Source: Aeromicrobium yanjiei
GTDB taxonomy: Bacteria; Actinomycetota; Actinomycetes; Propionibacteriales; Nocardioidaceae
Reading direction: 5' to 3'
Length of the DNA stretch: 64,000 bases
Assembly: GCF_009649075.1 (NCBI RefSeq)
Contig: NZ_CP045737.1
Span: 1,364,001-1,428,000, forward strand
Part shown: in pieces, positions 57,875 to 64,000 of the stretch
How the letters are laid out: every line of letters starts with the position of its first letter
How positions within the stretch are numbered: the stretch's first letter is position 1
The notes under the pieces: generated by a model
Told to the model about the DNA's origin: nothing
Seen by the model: the letters and a program-made list of their open reading frames with translations, nothing else
Databases searched by the model: none
Made by a program: the position numbers and the translations under genes

Positions 57875-59164
57875 ATGAAACGCAGTACCACAACGATTCG
57901 CCTGGCTGCAGTTGCAGTCACGAGCGCTCTCGTTCTCGCTGCCTGTGGCGGTAGCGACAGCGACGGTGGCGGCGACAAGAAGACCGAGTCCGCTCCTGCC
58001 AACAAGGGTGACGGCACACTGACCATCGGTCAGCTGCTCCCGCAGACCGGCAGCCTCGCGTACCTCGGCCCGCCGGAGTTCGCGGGTGTCGACCTGGCCA
58101 TCAAGGACATCAACGCCGCCGGTGGCGTCAACGGCAAGGACGTCGTCGGCGTCAAGGCCGACTCCGGTGACACCGACTCGGGCATCGCCCCGGCCGAGAC
58201 CGACAAGCTGCTCAAGGCCAAGTCCGACGTCGTCGTCGGTGCTGCCTCCTCGGGTGTCTCGCTGACCGTCATCGACAAGATCATGTCGGCCGGCGTCGTG
58301 CAGTTCTCGCCCGCCAACACGTCGACCGACTTCGACGAGGGTGACTACTCCAAGCCCGACCTGTACTTCCGCACCGCACCGTCCGACATCCTGCAGGGTG
58401 CGGTTCTGGCCAACCTCCTCATCGAGGACGGAAAGCAGAACGTCGCGATCCTGGCCCGCCAGGACGCGTACGGCGAGACCCTCGCCAAGGAGGTCACCAA
58501 GAACCTCAAGGACGCCGGTTCGACCGTCGCCGCCAGCGTTCTCTACAGCGAGAAGACCGGTCCCGGCGACAGCCAGATCACCGAGATCGCCAACGCCAAG
58601 GCTGATGCCGTGCTCCTCATCGCGTTCGAGGAGACCACGACGATCATCCCGAAGCTCATCCAGGCCGGCGCCGGCCCGCAGGACGTCTCGACGTACTTCG
58701 TCGACGGCAACACGGCCAACTACGGCAAGGGTGACGCGGCTTCGCTGCCTGACGGCACGCTCAAGGGCACCAAGGGCACCATCCCGGGCGCCGAGGCCAA
58801 GACGGAGTTCCGTGACCGTCTCGCCACGGTCAACTCCAAGCTGAAGGATTACGCCTACTCGGCCGAGTCCTACGACGCGACCGTCGTGTCGGCTCTCGCG
58901 GCCATCGTCGCGGGCGACGACTCCGGCGAGGCGATCGCCAAGGAGATCCCGAACGTCACCAAGGGCGGCGAGAAGTGCGACTCGTTCGAGTCGTGCGCCG
59001 CGCTGCTGAAGGATGACCCGAAGACCGACATCGACTACGACGGTGTCTCCGGTCCGATCGAGCTCGGCGAGACGGGCAGCCCCACGGCCGCCTCGATCGG
59101 CATCTACGAGTACGACGGCAAGAACAAGATCGAGCCCATCAAGTACATCGCGGGCAACATCTGA
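57875..59164 (+). CDS. livK: branched-chain amino acid ABC transporter substrate-binding lipoprotein
   Basis: A 429-aa Peripla_BP_6-type solute-binding protein. The signal peptide ends in the lipobox LVLAAC with lipidated C24, followed by a Gly/Ser/Asp linker. The mature protein has the two-lobe fold: TLTIGQLLPQTGSLAYLGPPE, GGVNGKDVVGVKADSG and NVAILARQDAYGETLAKEV. It starts at the ATG with a good ribosome site; a TTG one codon earlier is less likely. It captures branched-chain amino acids or related solutes for LivHMGF, which lie downstream on the opposite strand. Ligand specificity is inferred. Confidence 0.9.
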   Translation: MKRSTTTIRLAAVAVTSALVLAACGGSDSDGGGDKKTESAPANKGDGTLTIGQLLPQTGSLAYLGPPEFAGVDLAIKDINAAGGVNGKDVVGVKADSGDTDSGIAPAETDKLLKAKSDVVVGAASSGVSLTVIDKIMSAGVVQFSPANTSTDFDEGDYSKPDLYFRTAPSDILQGAVLANLLIEDGKQNVAILARQDAYGETLAKEVTKNLKDAGSTVAASVLYSEKTGPGDSQITEIANAKADAVLLIAFEETTTIIPKLIQAGAGPQDVSTYFVDGNTANYGKGDAASLPDGTLKGTKGTIPGAEAKTEFRDRLATVNSKLKDYAYSAESYDATVVSALAAIVAGDDSGEAIAKEIPNVTKGGEKCDSFESCAALLKDDPKTDIDYDGVSGPIELGETGSPTAASIGIYEYDGKNKIEPIKYIAGNI

Positions 59165-59197
59165 TCGACCGAGGTCGCTGACTCCTCAGCCACTTCA

Positions 59198-59231
59198 AGA
59201 GGGCCCCGGTGCTTCGGCACCGGGGCCCTCT
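59198..59231 (+). terminator. perfect 15-bp hairpin with TTCG loop after livK
   Basis: AGAGGGCCCCGGTGC (59198-59212) pairs perfectly with GCACCGGGGCCCTCT (59217-59231) across a TTCG tetraloop, 34 bases after the livK stop. It is a strong structure without a T-run and ends livK transcription just before the 21-bp repeat array. Confidence 0.85.
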
Positions 59232-59258
59232 GCCGTCCCCACCCGCCGACCCGCCCAC

Positions 59259-59374
59259 GAGTCGCGTACGGACGCCGACGAGTCGCGTACGGGCGCCGGC
59301 GAGTCACGTACGGACGCCGACGAGTCACGTACGGACGCTGGCGAGTCACGTACGGGCGCCCGCGAGTCACGTAG
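59259..59374 (+). repeat. tandem array of 21-bp repeats, left side of the nuclease-fold gene
   Basis: Five complete units start at 59259, 59280, 59301, 59322 and 59343, then a partial unit from 59364. The unit is GAGTC(A/G)CGTACGG followed by (A/G)CGC(C/T)G(A/G)C, with four or fewer differences between units. The array ends about 57 bp before the start of the DUF559-like gene and is the inverted counterpart of the array at 60346-60468. There are no non-repetitive spacers, so it is not a CRISPR. Confidence 0.9.
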
Positions 59375-59430
59375 CGGTGACCTGTGGACAGCCGGGGGAC
59401 AACCGGGCGCAACAGGCGTTCGATGACCCC

Positions 59431-60348
59431 ATGGAGACCACGACCCTCATCAACGCCGGTCAGCCCTTCCTCTATCGCGACCACGGCGCGGTTGGATTGT
59501 CCGACACCGCCTTCCGTGCAGCGTTCGCCGACGGCCACATCGTCCGGCTCATCGATCGGGTCTACGTTGATGCGCGCGCCGAGGACTCGCGCGAGCTACG
59601 CGTCGAGGCGGCCCGGCTGGTCGTCCCGGCACACGCAGTCGTGTCCGACGAGACGGCGGCGTGGATCTGGGGCGTCGACGCGTACAAACCGTCGGACCGG
59701 CACCGGTTCGAGCCGCAGTGGGTCGTCCCGCACGGGCGAGGCCGCACGCGCGTCGAAGGTCTCGCCTGCCGGCAAGCGCTGATCGACGACGAGGACGTGC
59801 TCGAGGTCGGCGGCCTCGCGGTGACCCACCCGCTGCGGACGACGTCCGATCTCCTGCGCAAGCAGTGGCGCCCGTACGCGATGGCCTCGGCCGACGCCAT
59901 GGCGCACGCCGGACTGGTCCGTCCGATGGACGTCCGGGCGTACGTGGCGCGGCTCAAGGGATATCGCGGCATTCGCCAGGCACGTGTGCTGGCTCAGCTG
60001 ATCGAGCCCAAGTCGGCCAGTCCGGGGGAGTCCTGGACCCGGCTCCGGCTGACCGATGCGGGTTTCCCGCGGCCGCAGGCACAGGTCGAGGTGGCGGACG
60101 CAGCGGGGCTGCAGCGCTTCCTCGACCTGGCCTATGTCCGTCGCCGCATCGCCGTCGAGTACGACGGGCGCGAGTTCCACACCGCGGACCCCGACGACGT
60201 GCACGACGAGGAACGTCGCCGTCTGCTCATCGCCATGGGCTATCGGTTCGTGATCGCGCGGTACGAGCAGGTCTTCGGGGCCGACCCCGCGTTCGAGCGC
60301 GGGGTCGGCGAGCTGCTCGGCATGACGCCGATCGCCCGCTGGTGGTGA
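59431..60348 (+). CDS. AbiEi-antitoxin/DUF559-type protein with nuclease-like fold
   Basis: A 305-aa protein. The N-terminal half (SDTAFRAAFADGHIVRLIDRVYVDA, VVSDETAAWIWGVDA, LRTTSDLLR) resembles the AbiEi antitoxin-type winged-helix proteins. The C-terminal part (about 225-295) matches DUF559/VSR-like endonuclease folds: D232 in LDLAYVRRR, E243-Y-D245-G in VEYDGREFH, and RRRLLIAMGYRFVIARYEQVF. It may cut DNA, but activity is not shown. ATG 59431 follows TTCGAT and GACCCC, with no clear ribosome site. No toxin partner is adjacent. The gene lies between inverted 21-bp arrays; its stop codon is the first three bases of the right array. Confidence 0.8.
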   Translation: METTTLINAGQPFLYRDHGAVGLSDTAFRAAFADGHIVRLIDRVYVDARAEDSRELRVEAARLVVPAHAVVSDETAAWIWGVDAYKPSDRHRFEPQWVVPHGRGRTRVEGLACRQALIDDEDVLEVGGLAVTHPLRTTSDLLRKQWRPYAMASADAMAHAGLVRPMDVRAYVARLKGYRGIRQARVLAQLIEPKSASPGESWTRLRLTDAGFPRPQAQVEVADAAGLQRFLDLAYVRRRIAVEYDGREFHTADPDDVHDEERRRLLIAMGYRFVIARYEQVFGADPAFERGVGELLGMTPIARWW

Positions 60349-60468
60349 CTCCTCGGCGTCCGTGCGTGACTCCTCGGCGTCCGTGCGTGACTCCTCGGCG
60401 TCCGTGCGTGACTCGTCGGCGCCCGTGCGTGACTCGTCGGCGCCCGTGCGTGACTCGTGGGCGCTTGG
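60346..60468 (+). repeat. tandem array of 21-bp repeats, right side (inverted relative to the left)
   Basis: Five complete units start at 60346, 60367, 60388, 60409 and 60430, with a partial unit from 60451. The unit is TGACTC(C/G)TCGGCG followed by (T/C)CCGTGCG. Its reverse complement differs from the left unit at two positions in the closest pairs. The first three units are identical to each other, and the last two share a different variant. The array ends at the livF stop codon. Confidence 0.9.
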
Positions 60469-60469
60469 G

Positions 60470-61248
<779 letters not shown>

Positions 61249-61252
<4 letters not shown>

Positions 61253-62169
61253 GGCTTCTTCTCCTCGGCGGCCTCGGCCTCGAGCTCGGCCTCAGCCTCC
61301 TGCTCGAGCTCCGAGACGTCGATCTCGGTGATGTCGGTGTCGTGGTGGGCGCCCAGGTACGCGTCGATGACCCGCTGATCGGCCATGACCGACTGGGGGG
61401 TGCCCTCGGCGACGATCTGCCCCTGCGCCATGACGATGACCCAGTCGGAGATGTCGCGGACCATGTCCATGTCGTGCTCGACGAACAGGACGGTGCGTCC
61501 CTCGTCGCGCAGCGACTTCACGTGGCCGAGCAGCGACTGCTTGAGGGCCGGGTTCACGCCGGCCATGGGCTCGTCGAGCATGATCAGCTCGGGGTCGACC
61601 ATGAGAGCGCGCGCCATCTCCAGCAGCTTGCGCTGGCCGCCCGAGAGCGAGCCGGCGAAGTCCTCGCGCTTGGCGTCGAGCTTGAAGCGCTCGAGCAGCG
61701 CGTCGGCCCGCTTGGTGTTCTCGTCCTCCTGCGACTTCCACAGCGACTTGAACGCCGCGGAGAGGAACTTCTCGCCGCGCTGGCCCTTGGCGCCGAGCCG
61801 CATGTTCTCGATGACCGTGAGCTTGGCGAGCACCTTGGTCAGCTGGAACGTGCGGACCATGCCGAGGCGGGCGACCTTGTACGCCGGCACCTTGGCGAGC
61901 GGCTTGTCGTTGAACGTCCACGTGCCGCTGTCGGGCTCGTCGAAGCCGGTCAGCAGGTTGAACAGCGTCGTCTTGCCGGCACCGTTGGGACCGATGAGAG
62001 CGGTGATGACGCCGCGCTGGATCTCGATCTTCTCGACGTCGACGGCCTTGAGGCCGCCGAACGTGCGGGTGATGTTGCTGCCCTTGATGATCGGGTCGGG
62101 CTTGGAGGCCCCGGGTTCGTTGGAGACACCAGCGAGCGATCCACTGGCCCCACTGAGTTCAGCGGCCAT
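61249..62169 (-). CDS. livG: branched-chain amino acid ABC transporter ATP-binding protein LivG
   Basis: The second ATPase, 306 aa. It has Walker A LIGPNGAGKTTLFNLLTG, the LivG-type SLSGGQRKLLEMARAL, Walker B LIMLDEPMAGVNP and LFVEHDMDMV with the switch histidine. An extra N-terminal stretch of about 25 residues (GASGSLAGVSNEPGASKP) and a C-terminal Glu/Ala-rich tail (about 285-306) extend it beyond the usual 255 aa. Start ATG 62169 lies 11 bp inside the livM gene. The tail may be a regulatory or a merely low-complexity extension. Confidence 0.92.
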
Positions 62170-63154
62170 CGATTGCGATCTCCCTTCGGTCGCCGAAGAT
62201 CCCCTGGGGTCGGAAGATCATCAGCAGCATGAGGCCCAGTCCAAGGAGGATGAGGCGGATGAGGCTGGCCTGGTCGGGCTCCATGATCCAGCTGGGGATC
62301 ACGGGGTTGGTGCCCTTGGTCGCCTCGCTGAAGAACGAGCCGATGCCCGCGATGAGGAACCAGAAGAGCATCGAGCCGACGACCGGGCCGAGCACCCGCG
62401 CGGCGCCACCGATGAGCAGGGCGGCGTACGCGTAGAAGGTGAAGGTGGTGTTGAAGTCGGTCGGCACGGCCGAGCCCTGCTTGAGGATGTGGAAGATGCC
62501 GGCGATGCCGCCGAACACGCCACCGAGGACGAGCGCCTGCATCTTGTAGGCGAAGACGTTCTTGCCGAGCGAGCGCACGGCGTCCTCGTCCTCACGGATC
62601 GACTTCAGGACACGTCCCCACGGGCTGCGCATGAGCGCCCACACGATGAGGCACGAGATCGCGACGAGCGTCCACCCGACCGTGATCGACCAGAGGTCGT
62701 TGCGGCTGAACGACACGACGCCGAGGCTCAGCCCGTCGTCGTACGGGTTGAGCTTCTGGTAGGGGCCCACGAAGCCGTTGAGGCCGTTGGAGCCGCCGAA
62801 CGTGCTCTTGAACTCGACTGCGCCGAAGATGAGCCGCAGGATCTCCGACGATGCGATCGTCACGATCGCGAGGTAGTCGGCCCGCAGGCGCAGGGTCGGC
62901 ACGCCGAGGATGAGGGCGAGGACGACCGCGCCGAGCAGACCGATGACGATGCCCAGCAGGAACGGCAGGTCCCAGGTGACGACGCTGACGGCGAGGCCGA
63001 AGGCGGCGATCGCCATGAAGCCGGCCTGGCCGAAGTTCAGCAGACCGGTGTAGCCGAAGTGGACGTTGAGGCCGATCGCGGCGAGTGCGAAGACGATGGC
63101 CTGCGGTCCGAATGCCGCCGAGAAGGCGGCGTCGATGATGGTTCCGAAATCCAT
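62159..63154 (-). CDS. livM: branched-chain amino acid ABC transporter permease LivM
   Basis: A 331-aa membrane protein with about nine hydrophobic segments. The LivM motif VHFGYTGLLNFGQAGFMAIAAF is followed by the conserved VPTLRLRADYLAIVTIA, and the cytoplasmic EAA-like loop contains MRSPWGRVLKSIREDEDAVRSLGKN. It forms the translocation channel with LivH. The gene begins nine bases after the livH stop. It resembles LivM from other actinobacteria; no anomalies. Confidence 0.92.
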   Translation of the reverse strand: MDFGTIIDAAFSAAFGPQAIVFALAAIGLNVHFGYTGLLNFGQAGFMAIAAFGLAVSVVTWDLPFLLGIVIGLLGAVVLALILGVPTLRLRADYLAIVTIASSEILRLIFGAVEFKSTFGGSNGLNGFVGPYQKLNPYDDGLSLGVVSFSRNDLWSITVGWTLVAISCLIVWALMRSPWGRVLKSIREDEDAVRSLGKNVFAYKMQALVLGGVFGGIAGIFHILKQGSAVPTDFNTTFTFYAYAALLIGGAARVLGPVVGSMLFWFLIAGIGSFFSEATKGTNPVIPSWIMEPDQASLIRLILLGLGLMLLMIFRPQGIFGDRREIAIDGR

Positions 63155-63163
63155 GAGGGTGCC

Positions 63164-64000
63164 CTATCCGATCCGCTGGGCTTTGCCGAGGATGCCTTGA
63201 GGCCTGACGAGAAGGATCAGGATCAGCACGACGAGCGCGCCGACCTCCTTGATCGAGGCAGGCACACCGAAGACCGGCCCGAGCTCGACCATCAGGCCGA
63301 TGATCAGCGAGCCGACCAGCGCTCCCCAGATCGTCCCGAGGCCGCCGAGGGTGACGCCCGCGAAGACGAGGAGCAGAAGGTCGAATCCCATCTGGAACTT
63401 GACCTGCTCCTGCACCGCGAGGAGCACGCCGGCCAGGCCGGTCAGTGCGGTGCCGAGCACCCACACCGCCGAGATGACCCCGTCGACGCGCATGCCCGAG
63501 GACGCGGACAGTGCCGGGTTGTCGGAGACCGCTCGCATCGCCTTGCCGAGGCGGGTACGCATCAGGGCGATGCAGGTGACCGCGATCGTCACGATCGTGA
63601 CGATGAGGATCGCGATCTCCTTGTGCGACAGGTCGATCGGGCCGTAGCTCTGTCGGCCCTGCACGACGTACTCCGACAGCGTGCGGGTGGACCCGCCGAA
63701 GCCGTACTGGAAGATGCTGCGCATGAACACGGCGAGGCCGATCGACACGATCATCATGGCGATCAGTCCGGTGCCGCGATGCCGTAGTGGTCGCCACAGC
63801 CCCCTGTCCTGCAGGTAGCCGAAGATCGCACACACGATCACCGCGCACACGCCGGCCAGGATCACGGGTAGCCCGGCGCCCTGGTTGAAGATGTACGTCG
63901 TGATCGCGCCGAGCGTGATGAGCTCGCCGTGCGCGAAGTTGGTCAGCCCGGTGGTGCCGAAGATGAGCGACAGGCCGAGGGCGGCGAGGGCGATCAGCAG
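63164..64000 (-). CDS. livH: branched-chain amino acid ABC transporter permease LivH, truncated by the window end
   Basis: The first permease subunit, with 278 residues visible; its 5' end lies beyond base 64000. The frame is open to the window edge, reading LLIALAALGLSLIFGTTGLTNFAHGELI from the edge, which is a LivH hallmark (GTTGLTNFAHGE). The EAA-like loop MRTRLGKAMRAVSDNPALSASSGM and GTIWGALVGSLIIGLMVELG are also present, as in LivH. The order livH-M-G-F on the minus strand is typical, with livK here on the opposite strand. Confidence 0.93.
   Translation of the reverse strand: MLIALAALGLSLIFGTTGLTNFAHGELITLGAITTYIFNQGAGLPVILAGVCAVIVCAIFGYLQDRGLWRPLRHRGTGLIAMMIVSIGLAVFMRSIFQYGFGGSTRTLSEYVVQGRQSYGPIDLSHKEIAILIVTIVTIAVTCIALMRTRLGKAMRAVSDNPALSASSGMRVDGVISAVWVLGTALTGLAGVLLAVQEQVKFQMGFDLLLLVFAGVTLGGLGTIWGALVGSLIIGLMVELGPVFGVPASIKEVGALVVLILILLVRPQGILGKAQRIG

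Noticed and set aside
59259..59374. Tandem repeat array as a possible CRISPR
   Set aside because: The 21-bp units are directly adjacent without unique spacers, and no cas genes are present in the window.

Overview
This window looks like a core chromosomal segment of a high-GC actinobacterium, most likely of the order Propionibacteriales (Nocardioidaceae, an Aeromicrobium- or Nocardioides-like organism). The lineage is inferred from gene content and order, not from a database search: a dcw cluster without ftsA but with sepF, yggT and divIVA/wag31, a PriA-type HisA, the his-trp-lgt-gltBD-pyk-pdtaR order, and many start codons (often GTG) sitting 6-7 nt behind a TANNNT -10 box, as expected for leaderless mRNAs.

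Layout. 1-12.4 kb: cell wall and division cluster murF(partial)-mraY-murD-ftsW-murG-murC-ftsQ-ftsZ-pgeF-yggS-sepF-yggT-divIVA, with many ATGA/GTGA stop-start overlaps. 12.6-15.8 kb: ileS on the minus strand. 15.8-20.2 kb: DksA/TraR-like zinc-finger gene, lspA, an rluD-like gene, an alanine-type aminotransferase and a secreted DUF6454-like protein. 20.3-26.6 kb: a DrrAB-like ABC exporter, a two-gene lipoprotein unit (HExxH protease-like protein plus an internally duplicated beta-propeller) and a small YdhG-like gene. 26.8-31.4 kb: dnaE, a membrane protein and ybaK. 31.4-41.4 kb: histidine biosynthesis (hisD-C-B-H-A, hisF, hisI), interrupted by a DUF1707 gene and a heterodimeric ABC exporter. 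41.4-46.4 kb: tryptophan-associated membrane proteins and trpC-B-A. 46.4-57.7 kb: lgt, a UbiA-type prenyltransferase, a VIT/CCC1-type transporter, uspA, gltB-gltD, pyk, tRNA-Leu(CAA) and the ANTAR regulator pdtaR. 57.9-64 kb: a branched-chain amino acid type ABC transporter, with livK on the plus strand facing livH(partial)-livM-livG-livF on the minus strand.

How the genes connect. The dcw genes carry UDP-MurNAc-pentapeptide synthesis through lipid I/II to the Z-ring; lgt and lspA mature the lipoproteins encoded here (the two-gene unit and livK). HisA is probably the dual HisA/TrpF enzyme PriA, since trpC, trpB and trpA are present and trpF is not. trpE is also absent from the position it often takes beside the trp-associated membrane gene.

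Most unusual elements. (1) A DUF559/AbiEi-like nuclease-fold gene in the gap between the two convergent liv units, bounded by two arrays of 21-bp tandem repeats that are inverted copies of each other. (2) An isoleucyl-tRNA synthetase whose class I HXGH motif reads GTHH. (3) Several intergenic palindromic repeat elements of at least four sequence types, one type present as two tandem pairs 24 kb apart. No phage, plasmid, insertion sequence, CRISPR array or rRNA gene was seen.
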